Source: Clostridia bacterium (lineage in GTDB: Bacteria; Bacillota; Clostridia; UMGS1883). From it: a DNA stretch of 15,731 nucleotides. The stretch covers positions 1-15,731 of the forward strand of contig JAJQCX010000188.1 in assembly GCA_021202495.1 (NCBI GenBank), in the 5' to 3' direction. A model generated the notes under the pieces. That model did not search any database. It saw nothing but the letters and a program-made list of their open reading frames with translations, and was not told the origin of the DNA. This document shows positions 1 through 7,109 of the stretch, piece by piece. How positions within the stretch are numbered: the first letter of the stretch is position 1; the number at the start of each line of letters is the position of its first letter. The position numbers were made by a program, and so were the translations under genes.

Positions 1-58
1 ATGTAATATATAGACAAACCGTGTTTGCGGTAAATTTTTTGAGGGGAGAAATTAAAAA

Positions 59-856
59 ATGAGAATTATTTTGACGTTATTGATGGCGTTTGTGCTTGCG
101 GCGTGCGGCACGACGGATGTGTCCGATGTAGAGGAAAATGAACGGGAAACAGGCGAAAACGTGGTTTATGAGGAAAAGGAGACGGAGATTTCCGTGCAAA
201 CGGCAGATGAGCCGGACGCTGTGGATGCGGAAATTTACCCGATTGTTATTTACAGTCACGGTATGCACTACGGTTATATAATCGGAGGTGTGGTAAATCA
301 CGAATTTTTTTCTTTGGAAGAAAATTTGGAGCCGCTTTCAGTGATCGCGGACATGGCATATTCGTTTTTCACAAATGAAGGCAAGATACTTGATGTGGAA
401 TGTGAAAGCGCGGAAGCTACGCATGTTGACGCGACGGGAACGGATGAAATAGTGATTAAATTTGAGAATGAGATTAAAACAGGTATGAAATATTGTTCTC
501 TCGGAATCGGAAATATGGGACAGCCTTTAGAGGATACCGAGATTATAACGATTGACACAGCCGGCACGTTTGAGATTGATTTTGACGGGGACGGGAAGAC
601 TGAAAGGATAGTTGTTCAAAATGATGACAATGATGTTTCGGTGTCGCTTGAAAATCAGGCGGGAGTTTACAAGCTGGCGAAATTTACAATAGATGAAATT
701 TACACGTCGGCATTTGAAATTTTCGCGGCGGACGTTACGCAAAACGGGAATAAAGACTTGTTTATTTGTTTGGACGGGCATGATTATTCAACGGAAGTGT
801 TTGTAATAACGTCAGAGAGCGCCGGAAAGGCGTTGGGCTATTATATGGGCAATTGA
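59..856 (+). CDS. Secreted lipoprotein of unknown function with a calcium-loop-like C-terminal part
   Basis: The 265-residue product begins with a short hydrophobic signal peptide that ends in the lipobox LAAC (residues 13-16), so Cys16 should be lipidated and the protein anchored on the outer face of the membrane. An acidic, low-complexity linker follows (about 17-57, rich in Glu, Asp and Thr), then a globular part. Residues 174-182 (DFDGDGKTE) and 224-236 (ADVTQNGNKDLFI) resemble the calcium-binding loops of FG-GAP/VCBS-type repeats, but only two are present. The start is supported by GAGGGGAG at 41-48, ten bases upstream of the ATG. No promoter is visible in the 58 bases before the gene; a short ACCG/CGGT inverted repeat there, followed by a T-run, could be the end of an upstream unit. 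The gene converges on the dehydrogenase operon. The lipoprotein call is firm and the function is unknown. Confidence 0.8.
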   Translation: MRIILTLLMAFVLAACGTTDVSDVEENERETGENVVYEEKETEISVQTADEPDAVDAEIYPIVIYSHGMHYGYIIGGVVNHEFFSLEENLEPLSVIADMAYSFFTNEGKILDVECESAEATHVDATGTDEIVIKFENEIKTGMKYCSLGIGNMGQPLEDTEIITIDTAGTFEIDFDGDGKTERIVVQNDDNDVSVSLENQAGVYKLAKFTIDEIYTSAFEIFAADVTQNGNKDLFICLDGHDYSTEVFVITSESAGKALGYYMGN

Positions 857-904
857 TTGGGATTTAATTATTATGCCGCTCTGTAGAATTTTTTGCTGTT
901 CACG

Positions 905-946
905 AAAAAGAGGGCAGTATTCCACGTTTTGCGGGATACTGCCCTC
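905..946 (-). terminator. Rho-independent terminator of the dehydrogenase operon
   Basis: Bases 910-923 and 933-946 form a 14-bp stem with one G-T wobble and a 9-base loop. Read on the minus strand, the stem is followed directly by five T (bases 909-905), as expected for an intrinsic terminator after the aldehyde dehydrogenase gene. On the plus strand the stem is followed by GTTGCTTTGG, a poor T-tract, so termination of the convergent lipoprotein gene here would be weaker. Confidence 0.85.
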
Positions 947-960
947 GTTGCTTTGGAAAA

Positions 961-2331
961 TTATTTTAAAAATTTGCGGATAAAGAAATCCTTTGTTTTG
1001 GAATATTTTTGATAGCGGAAGGGGAGGTCTATCAAAAAGGATTTTTTGAGGACGCTCTTTTCGTGGGTGAAGGTGTCAAAGCCGTGTTTGCCGTGGTAGC
1101 TGCCCATGCCGCTGTCGCCGACACCGCCGAAGGGGAGGTCGCTTGTGGCGAGGTGGATGATTGTGTCGTTGACGCAACCGCCGCCGTAGCGGACGGAGGA
1201 GCGGATGCGGGCGATTGCTTTATTATCGTGCGAAAAATGGTAGAGCGCGAGAGGGTGGGGACGGCTGTTGATAAAGGAAAGCGCGTCATCAAGATTTTTA
1301 TATGTTATAATGGGGAGTATCGGTCCGAAAATTTCCTCTCCCATGACCGCGTCATCTGCCGTGACGTTATCCATAACCGTCGGCTCGATTTGGAGCGTTT
1401 TTCGGCTATGCTTGCCGCCGAAAATGACTTTGTGCGGGTCAATGAGCCCCAAGAGGCGGTCAAAATGCTTTTCGTTGACAATTTTGCCGTAGTCGGGGTT
1501 GGTGAGAGGGTCGGAGGTATACATGGAGGCGATTGCGTGAAGAAGGTGACCTACGAATTTATCGTGAATTGTCTCGTCAATCAAAATGTAATCCGGCGCG
1601 ACGCAGGTTTGCCCGAGGTTTAAGAATTTGCCGAACGCGACGCGTTTGGCGGTAACTGCAAGATCCGCTGTTTTGTCGATGATGCAGGGGCTCTTGCCGC
1701 CCATTTCGAGCGTTACGGGCGTGAAGTGCGCGGCTGCCTTTTCCATGACGAGGCGGCCGACGGTTGTGCCGCCGGTAAAAAAGATGTAGTCGAAATTTTC
1801 TTCAAGGAGAAGACTGTTCGCTTCTCTGCCGCCCAAAAGGACGGCGACATATTTTTCGGGGAAGATTTCGGCGAGCATGTTTTTCATGGCGAGGCTCACA
1901 TTCGGAGAATAGGCGCTCGGCTTCAGAACAACTGTGTTGCCGGCGGCGATTGCGTCGGCTAAAACGTCGATTGACAAAAGAAAAGGATAATTCCACGGGC
2001 TCACGATTAAAACGTTGCCGTAGGGCTCCTTATAGATACGGCTCACGGAGGGAAATTGCGCTATCGGGGTGTGTACCCTTTGAGGGCGCGCAAAGGAGCG
2101 GAGATGCTTTTTAAGATATGAAATTTCGGAAAGAGTGATGCCGATTTCGCTCATGTAGCTTTCAAAGGCGCTTTTGCCGAGGTCTTTGGAAAGGGCTTCG
2201 GCGAGGGCGGATTCGTGCTTTTTTATTGCTTTATAAAGCTTATTTAAGGCGTTGAGGCGAAATGAAACGTTGAGCGTTTCACCGGCTTCAAAATATTCTC
2301 TTTGAGCTTGCACTGTTTTTGAAATATCCAT
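961..2331 (-). CDS. NAD(P)-dependent aldehyde dehydrogenase, class 3-like
   Basis: This gene encodes an aldehyde dehydrogenase superfamily enzyme that oxidises an aldehyde to a carboxylate with NAD(P)+. Counting from the ATG at 2331 (456 residues), visible landmarks are the PWNYP motif (112-116), the FTGGT cofactor loop (185-189), LEMGGKSP with the general-base Glu209, GQTCVAPDY with the nucleophile Cys243, and EEIFGP (332-337). The GQTCVAPDY form and a length near 460 residues are typical of the class 3/fatty-aldehyde (YwdH-like) branch. The start overlaps the stop of the upstream alcohol dehydrogenase as TGATG, which suggests translational coupling. A TTG three bases upstream (2334) is an alternative start, but the ATG has the better codon and a 9-base spacing from AAGGAG. 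It is the last gene of a three-gene operon. The family is certain; the substrate is not, although long-chain aldehydes are plausible given the SCP2-like neighbour. Confidence 0.93.
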   Translation of the reverse strand: MDISKTVQAQREYFEAGETLNVSFRLNALNKLYKAIKKHESALAEALSKDLGKSAFESYMSEIGITLSEISYLKKHLRSFARPQRVHTPIAQFPSVSRIYKEPYGNVLIVSPWNYPFLLSIDVLADAIAAGNTVVLKPSAYSPNVSLAMKNMLAEIFPEKYVAVLLGGREANSLLLEENFDYIFFTGGTTVGRLVMEKAAAHFTPVTLEMGGKSPCIIDKTADLAVTAKRVAFGKFLNLGQTCVAPDYILIDETIHDKFVGHLLHAIASMYTSDPLTNPDYGKIVNEKHFDRLLGLIDPHKVIFGGKHSRKTLQIEPTVMDNVTADDAVMGEEIFGPILPIITYKNLDDALSFINSRPHPLALYHFSHDNKAIARIRSSVRYGGGCVNDTIIHLATSDLPFGGVGDSGMGSYHGKHGFDTFTHEKSVLKKSFLIDLPFRYQKYSKTKDFFIRKFLK

Positions 2332-3512
2332 CAATAAGCGCTCCTTAAAATTGATATTATGTCGTTTTCGTCGGCGGATGCGGGGTTGACGAGGATTGCG
2401 CCGTCGTTTACCGCGCCGCGGGCTATGGCTGCAAAATCGTCCTTACTGACGCGGTTTGTCTCGGAAAGAGTGTGAGGAAGATTTGCCTTCTCGTGGCAGA
2501 ATGAGATGAGCCCTTCGACTTTTTCGACCGCTTTTTCAGCCCTTTTTTCGGCGGGGCAGGATGCGTATTCATTTGGCTCTGCAAGGTGGAGCAGAAGCTC
2601 GGAATATGTGTCGCTGCACGATGAAAGATTGTAGCGCATGACGTGGGGCAGCAGAATTGCCATTGCGTCGCCGTGGGCAACGTGGCAGTGAGCGCCGAGC
2701 GAATGCCCGATCGCGTGGACGAGCCCGACCATGCTGTTGCCGAATGAAACGCCCGCGAGCGCGGCAGCGTTTGCCATTGCAAGGCGTGCGTCCTTGTCGG
2801 CAGGCTTGGTGATTGCGGTTTTGAGGTTTTGCGCAACGAGCCTAATCGCCGAGGCGGCAAAAGCATCGCTGACGGGATTTTTTTGCAGGCAACTGTATGC
2901 TTCAATCGCGTGACAGAGCGCGTCGATGCCGGTTGAGGCGGTGATGCGCGGAGGCAGAGTTTGCGTCATGCGGACGTCGAGAACGGCGACGTCGGGAACG
3001 AGGAATGATGAAACGTATTCCATTTTAATTTTCAATTGCGTGTTTGAAATGACGGCGATGGGCGTCGCTTCGCTGCCGGTGCCGCTCGTGGTGGGAACGG
3101 CGATGAAGGGAATGTCATTGATATTTGCTATACACTCGCAGCCCATGAGCTCTGTTATGTTTTGCGAGCCCGAAGCGAGAACGAGGCGCGCACCTTTGGC
3201 GGTGTCGATAACGCTGCCGCCGCCGACCGCGATGATTGAATCGCAGGAGTGTTTTTTATAGACGTCGGCAACCGTGTTGACGGTTTCGATTGAGCTGTCG
3301 GGCGGAACGGCGGTGAAAACCGCGCCGGGCGTGACGCCGGTGAGAGCCGATTGTACGGTTTTGAGCGCGCCTATTTTTTCAAGTCCCTCGTCCGAAAGCG
3401 GAAGCGGCGACGACGCGCCGAGAAGGCGAAGCTCGTAGGGAATGTTCTCGAGCGCGGACGCGCCGGAGCATATTTTGACCTTGTTTTGAAATTCATAATA
3501 TTTGGGAAGCAT
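2331..3512 (-). CDS. Iron-containing (group III) alcohol dehydrogenase
   Basis: The 393-residue product belongs to the Fe-ADH family, which interconverts alcohols and aldehydes or ketones with NAD(P). The N-terminal nucleotide-binding half carries AVGGGSVIDTAKG (95-107) and PTTSGTGSEAT (140-150). The C-terminal helical half supplies the metal ligands: by comparison with FucO these should be Asp197 and His201 (GIDALCHAIEAY) and His266 and His280 (in GLVHAIGHSLGAH and VAHGD). Length is normal and all four expected ligands are present, so the enzyme should be active. Its ribosome binding site, AAAGGA, overlaps the last codons of the SCP2-like gene seven bases upstream. The TGA stop overlaps the start of the aldehyde dehydrogenase. 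With that gene it could carry an alcohol through an aldehyde to an acid, or the reverse; the substrate is not readable from sequence. Confidence 0.93.
   Translation of the reverse strand: MLPKYYEFQNKVKICSGASALENIPYELRLLGASSPLPLSDEGLEKIGALKTVQSALTGVTPGAVFTAVPPDSSIETVNTVADVYKKHSCDSIIAVGGGSVIDTAKGARLVLASGSQNITELMGCECIANINDIPFIAVPTTSGTGSEATPIAVISNTQLKIKMEYVSSFLVPDVAVLDVRMTQTLPPRITASTGIDALCHAIEAYSCLQKNPVSDAFAASAIRLVAQNLKTAITKPADKDARLAMANAAALAGVSFGNSMVGLVHAIGHSLGAHCHVAHGDAMAILLPHVMRYNLSSCSDTYSELLLHLAEPNEYASCPAEKRAEKAVEKVEGLISFCHEKANLPHTLSETNRVSKDDFAAIARGAVNDGAILVNPASADENDIISILRSAY
2341..2346 (-). promoter_or_regulatory. Ribosome binding site AAGGAG for the aldehyde dehydrogenase
   Basis: On the minus strand AAGGAG lies nine bases before the ATG at 2331 and six before an in-frame TTG at 2334. 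It sits inside the last codons of the alcohol dehydrogenase gene. The TGATG stop/start overlap favours the ATG. Confidence 0.7.
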
Positions 3513-3519
3513 TTTTTCA

Positions 3520-4014
3520 TTATCCTTTCTGTTGGGCTTTCTTTCCGTAGAATGGGAGCTTTATATAGGTTAAAAGCATGGGCTCTTCGCGGCGGTAGAC
3601 CTTTGTTAAAATGCGGCGCGTTATAAGCTTTGGAAAAAGGCAGCTTTCGGCAATGTCGACAATGCGCACAAAGCCCATGGCGGCATTGATGCTGCCCGAA
3701 AGATAGAACGCGTGCGCCGCGTATGCGCCGGCGACGCTCATCTGCCCCGTAAAAACGCGGAAAGCGGCGGGGATGCTTTTGAAAATAATCTCAACGTCGT
3801 ATTTATCGGTCTTGACTTTTTCAATCATGCCATCCTTCACCATGACCGTAAGGCGCGGGGATTTGGGCGACGGGGAGGCGGCGATGCTGTAAACGGCGCC
3901 GTGATCAAGCGTGGCAACCTCTTTCATAATGCGGCTGTCGGACGATGAGAGGACGTGGACGGCGCGGTAGAGCACCTCCATAACGGCAGAGCAGACAAAT
4001 TCTTTGAATTGCAT
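3520..4014 (-). CDS. SCP2-like (sterol carrier/lipid-binding fold) protein
   Basis: This 164-residue soluble protein has no signal peptide or membrane helix. Residues about 25-130 read like an SCP2-type domain: alternating strands (AVYSIAASPSPK, PRLTVMVKDG), then VEIIFKSIPAAFRVFTGQMS (75-94), and AFYLSGSINAAMGFVRIVDI (106-125). The last two follow the SCP2 pattern of a strand leading into a helix where small molecules bind, then a second strand and helix. Such domains bind lipids or other hydrophobic ligands. The start is clear: GAGGAGGT (4028-4021) lies six bases before the ATG. It is the first gene of the operon, directly behind a perfect promoter and seven bases before the alcohol dehydrogenase. 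The context suggests it presents a hydrophobic alcohol or aldehyde to the two dehydrogenases. The fold assignment is by eye and moderate in confidence; the role is inference. Confidence 0.65.
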   Translation of the reverse strand: MQFKEFVCSAVMEVLYRAVHVLSSSDSRIMKEVATLDHGAVYSIAASPSPKSPRLTVMVKDGMIEKVKTDKYDVEIIFKSIPAAFRVFTGQMSVAGAYAAHAFYLSGSINAAMGFVRIVDIAESCLFPKLITRRILTKVYRREEPMLLTYIKLPFYGKKAQQKG

Positions 4015-4052
4015 GGCACAACCTCCTCAAATGTACTGTATTTATTGAAATT

Positions 4053-4081
4053 ATTATATAGGCGGAAAGGCAAATTGTCAA
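4053..4081 (-). promoter_or_regulatory. Perfect SigA promoter of the SCP2-ADH-ALDH operon
   Basis: On the minus strand TTGACA (4081-4076) and TATAAT (4058-4053) are separated by exactly 17 bases. Transcription should start near 4046, giving a leader of about 32 bases before the ATG at 4014, with GAGGAGGT inside it. No operator-like palindrome is evident between the promoter and the start. Confidence 0.88.
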
Positions 4082-4129
4082 GCGGAGAGCGGAGGGAGCG
4101 GAATGGGTAAAAAATTTTGGTTAAAGGGG

Positions 4130-4158
4130 TTGACAGATTGGGAATTTGATATTATAAT
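4130..4158 (+). promoter_or_regulatory. Perfect SigA promoter of the tRNA-Pro gene
   Basis: TTGACA (4130-4135) and TATAAT (4153-4158) are spaced by exactly 17 bases. The expected start near 4165 leaves about 22 bases of 5' leader before the mature tRNA. That leader contains a small hairpin, AGCG (4172-4175) pairing with CGCT (4181-4184). The promoter is divergent from the minus-strand promoter, with 48 bases between the two -35 boxes. Confidence 0.9.
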
Positions 4159-4186
4159 AGGCTATGCGTTGAGCGAAAAACGCTTT

Positions 4187-4262
4187 CGGGGTGTAGCGCA
4201 GATGGTAGCGTGCTTGGTTCGGGACCAAGAGGCCATGGGTTCAAATCCCGTCACTCCGACCA
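4187..4262 (+). tRNA. tRNA-Pro, anticodon CGG
   Basis: The sequence folds into a complete cloverleaf: a 7-bp acceptor stem (4187-4193 with 4252-4258, one G-T wobble), a GCGC/GCGT D-stem, a 5-bp anticodon stem CTTGG/CCAAG with loop TTCGGGA giving anticodon CGG, a 5-base variable region, a T-stem ATGGG/CCCGT with loop TTCAAAT, discriminator A and encoded CCA. It reads the proline codon CCG. It is transcribed as a single-gene unit with its own promoter and terminator. Confidence 0.96.
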
Positions 4263-4263
4263 A

Positions 4264-4306
4264 ATCGGGTGTTCATAGCTATGAGGTTATGAACGCTCGA
4301 TTTTTT
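4264..4306 (+). terminator. Rho-independent terminator of the tRNA-Pro unit
   Basis: Bases 4264-4277 pair with 4288-4301 (14 bp, two G-T wobbles) around a 10-base loop, followed by a T-run at 4302-4306. It begins one base after the encoded CCA, so it ends the tRNA transcript. Confidence 0.85.
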
Positions 4307-4369
4307 GTTGATATTTTGGAATAAATATGCTACACTCAAGATGAATGAAATTGAGGGAGGCTATGGAGG

Positions 4370-5404
4370 ATGAAGAAAAAAGTCAAAGAAGCGGCGGCAA
4401 TATTGGCGGTATTGGTTTTGTCGGTGGTTTTTGCGGCGGGAGCGTTTGCGGAGGACGCTGCGGAGAGAGTTGAAAGAAGCGTTTTCAAGGCAGGGCAGGT
4501 GGCGGAAAATAGTGCGGAGGTTGATGGGGCGATAATTCTTGCGGGGTATGAGGTCAACGCGGGCGGAAGCGGCACTTACGCGGCGCTTGCGGGAAACGCG
4601 GTGAAATTAACAGGCTCGATAGAGAAGGATGCGTTTATCGCGGGCAGCAGCATTGTGCTGAGCGGGAGCGTGGCACGGGACGTTTATGCTGCGGGAAAAT
4701 CTTTGGAGCTTGATGGAGATATCGGGCGGAACGTTTACGCCAAAGGCGAGAAAATTGTTGTAAACGGATTTGTCGGCGGCGATTTGCGTTTGGACGCGCA
4801 GAAAATTGAAATTGCGGAAGGCGCGGTTATTTCGGGAAAGCTTTACTATAATGAGGATGCGGAAATAATTTTGCCCGAAAGCTTTACTACGGAAACCGAA
4901 ACCTTTGAAGGATTTGCGCCGTATGAGACAGAGACGAAAACGTTTTATATTACGACAATCGATAAAATAAGGGCTAAGGCGATAAGCTTTGTCGGAATAG
5001 CGCTCGTCGCGTTTGTTTTGCTGTGGTTTACGCCCTTTTTTGAGGCTGTCGACAGGCGGTACACGGGAGCGCCGTTTAAGAAATATGCCGCGGCGTTCGG
5101 AATTGGCTTCGGCATATTGGCGGGCGTACCGTTGGGGGCGATTATTTTGATGGTTACGGGTGTGGGGCTTCGGATTGCATTTTTGCTGATAGCCCTATAC
5201 GCGGCGGTTATCATTGCGTCGCCGGTCGTTTTGGGCTTTGTGTTGGGCAGACTGATTTGGCGAAAGCTCTTTAGGAGGAAAGAGTGCTATTACGCGGAGC
5301 TTCCGATAGGGCTGCTTGCGGCAATGGTTATAAAAAATCTTCCCTATGTGGGTATTCTTTGCGCGATTGTCTCTGTGGCGTTCGGAGTGCTCGTGTTAGC
5401 GTAG
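4370..5404 (+). CDS. Secreted bactofilin-like beta-helix protein with C-terminal membrane domain
   Basis: The 344-residue product has a signal peptide (1-28, ending AGAFA). It then has five consecutive 17-residue repeats (74-90, 91-107, 108-124, 125-141, 142-158), each with the pattern AG-x-x-(hydrophobic)-x-L-x-G-x-(hydrophobic)-x-x-D-(hydrophobic)-x-A. Such repeats are expected to fold into a right-handed beta-helix of the bactofilin/polymer-forming type. An acidic Thr/Glu linker (168-195) leads to about four membrane helices (around 204-223, 240-262, 268-294 and 311-344). With a signal peptide, the beta-helix would lie outside the membrane, unlike classical cytoplasmic bactofilins. The start is set by GGGAGG at 4355-4360, nine bases upstream of the ATG. 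It follows the tRNA terminator, but no clear promoter was found in the short gap. Its role is unknown; a membrane-linked surface or septal scaffold is possible. Confidence 0.75.
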   Translation: MKKKVKEAAAILAVLVLSVVFAAGAFAEDAAERVERSVFKAGQVAENSAEVDGAIILAGYEVNAGGSGTYAALAGNAVKLTGSIEKDAFIAGSSIVLSGSVARDVYAAGKSLELDGDIGRNVYAKGEKIVVNGFVGGDLRLDAQKIEIAEGAVISGKLYYNEDAEIILPESFTTETETFEGFAPYETETKTFYITTIDKIRAKAISFVGIALVAFVLLWFTPFFEAVDRRYTGAPFKKYAAAFGIGFGILAGVPLGAIILMVTGVGLRIAFLLIALYAAVIIASPVVLGFVLGRLIWRKLFRRKECYYAELPIGLLAAMVIKNLPYVGILCAIVSVAFGVLVLA

Positions 5405-5495
5405 ATGTTCGGCAACGGCGAGACGGCGGAAGCGAGCGAAAAGTTAATAAAATGTGAACATAGTGATATGACGGACGAGAGCGGGAAAACACCTG

Positions 5496-5524
5496 TTGAC
5501 GCGTAAAAAAATATGTGTTATAAT
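5496..5524 (+). promoter_or_regulatory. SigA promoter of the polysaccharide cluster
   Basis: TTGACG (5496-5501) and TATAAT (5519-5524) have a 17-base spacer. The expected start near 5531 gives a leader of about 37 bases before the flippase GTG start. The rest of the 163-base gap after the bactofilin-like gene (5405-5567) shows no clear terminator or other feature. Confidence 0.82.
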
Positions 5525-5567
5525 CCAACCAATAGAAAAAAATGCGGAAATCGGGGCGATGTGACGG

Positions 5568-7109
5568 GTGAGTAAGGGACGGAGCATTTTCGCGTCGGTG
5601 AGCTCGGTAATGGTGATAATGATTGCTTCAAGGCTTTTGAGCCTTTTGAGCGTGCAGATATATATGTCCTTTTACGGGGCGAGCGACGTTTATTTGAATA
5701 TATATTCCTATGCGATTAGCATTCCCAATATTATTTTCACCTGCATAGGAACGGCGCTGTCGACCGTCGTGATTCCGATATATGTCGGGCACAGGGCGAC
5801 GGGCGAGGCTGACAAGGCGAAAAAATTTGCCGACAACATAATAACGGTTTCCTTGGCGCTGACGGCGGTTTTGGTCGTGATAGGAATAGGGCTGTCGTTT
5901 GTGCTGCCGCGCCTGACGGCGTATGCGGACGATGAAGAGACTTACTCCTTTGCGGTAAAAGCGCTGATGATTGTAATGCCGGTGATGTTTTTCTACGCCT
6001 TAAATTACATCTTTCAGGGAATGCTGCAGGCGATGGGGCGCTACAAGCTGCCCGCGTTTGTGAGCGTGCCGTCAAGCCTCATTGTAATAGGATATGTCCT
6101 GCTTTTGGGCGATAAATATAAAATACCCGGACTTCTTGCGGCGACGGTTTTGGGGCTTGCGATGCAGGCGATAATTCTAATTCCGCCGCTCATAAAAGAA
6201 GGCTACCGCTACCGTCCGTCGTTCGGAATTAAGGATCCGGACATTGTTCAGGCGGGAAAGATGACGCTGCCGGTTTTGTTGGGCGTGGGCGCGTATCAGA
6301 TAAATATGCTTTACAACGTCAGCATGATTGCGCGGTTCGGAATGGTGACGCTCTTAAACTATGTGCAGAATCTGACGCTCTACATGGTTTTGGCGATTAT
6401 ATATTCCGTGACGGCGGTAATTTATCCAAAGCTGACGGAGAGCGCGTCGCGCGGCGAGATGGGCGAATATAAGGAAACGCTGCGGGGAATACTGATGAGC
6501 ATATGCGCACTTTTGATACCGATGACGTTCGGCTTCATTGGCGTGCGGGAGAGCTTGTTGGAGCTTATCGCGGCGTGGGGAAAAATAACCGAAAACGACA
6601 TTGCCAACGCGGCGATGCTTCTTTCAATGTACGCGGTTGGCATTTTGGGTATAGGTTTGAAGGAGATACTTGACAGGGCGCTTTACGCGCTCGGCGATAC
6701 GCGGACAAGCGCGGTGAACGGTGTTGTGATAATGGCGGTGAACGTATGTTTGAGCCTTATTTTGATGCAGTTTATCGGAGCGTTCGGAATCCCCTTGGCG
6801 TACAGTATTGCGTCGCTGACGGGTATGTGCGTGCTTTTGTGGCGGCTTCGCAAAAAGATAGGTTCGTTTGCTGAAGGATTGGGAACATTGCTGTTAAAAT
6901 GCATTGCGGCATCTTTTGTGATGCTGATTGTCGTTGAGGCGGTGAACGCGGCTTTCGCGGGGCTTGGCGATGCGCTTTTAATGCGGATAATAAGGCTCTT
7001 TGTGCCGGTCGGCGCGGGGCTTGCGGTCTATTATATAATGGCGCTTATCTTGAAAATTGCGCCGGTGATTGATTTTACGAAAAAGCTTTTGAGAAGGGGC
7101 GCACAATGA
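5568..7109 (+). CDS. MurJ/MviN-family lipid-linked sugar flippase
   Basis: This 513-residue integral membrane protein has about 14 hydrophobic segments, typical of the MurJ/MviN branch of the MOP exporter superfamily, which flips lipid-linked sugar precursors such as lipid II across the membrane. Family landmarks are FYGASDVYLNIY (35-46), IPNII (52-56), the GMLQAMGRYKLPA segment (about 150-162), a central LNYVQNLTLYM helix, and near the C-terminus LYALGDTRTSAVNG followed by GAFGIPLAYS. The Arg pair that follows the PNLL motif in E. coli MurJ is absent, as is common in Gram-positive members. The start is GTG with a weak GGGG site at 5553-5556; an in-frame TGA just upstream excludes a longer protein. 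The stop overlaps the next start as ATGA. Heading a polysaccharide cluster, it may export a wall-polymer or capsule intermediate rather than, or as well as, lipid II. Confidence 0.88.
   Translation: MSKGRSIFASVSSVMVIMIASRLLSLLSVQIYMSFYGASDVYLNIYSYAISIPNIIFTCIGTALSTVVIPIYVGHRATGEADKAKKFADNIITVSLALTAVLVVIGIGLSFVLPRLTAYADDEETYSFAVKALMIVMPVMFFYALNYIFQGMLQAMGRYKLPAFVSVPSSLIVIGYVLLLGDKYKIPGLLAATVLGLAMQAIILIPPLIKEGYRYRPSFGIKDPDIVQAGKMTLPVLLGVGAYQINMLYNVSMIARFGMVTLLNYVQNLTLYMVLAIIYSVTAVIYPKLTESASRGEMGEYKETLRGILMSICALLIPMTFGFIGVRESLLELIAAWGKITENDIANAAMLLSMYAVGILGIGLKEILDRALYALGDTRTSAVNGVVIMAVNVCLSLILMQFIGAFGIPLAYSIASLTGMCVLLWRLRKKIGSFAEGLGTLLLKCIAASFVMLIVVEAVNAAFAGLGDALLMRIIRLFVPVGAGLAVYYIMALILKIAPVIDFTKKLLRRGAQ

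Noticed and set aside
1009..1623. 204-codon plus-strand ORF opposite the aldehyde dehydrogenase
   Set aside because: It is antisense to the catalytic Cys243 region and other conserved motifs of a full-length enzyme; its Val/Ala/Gly-rich product is typical of a shadow frame.
4103..4324. 73-codon plus-strand ORF across the tRNA-Pro gene
   Set aside because: It spans the tRNA promoter, the complete tRNA and its terminator, and has no ribosome binding site suited to its ATG. It is a chance frame.
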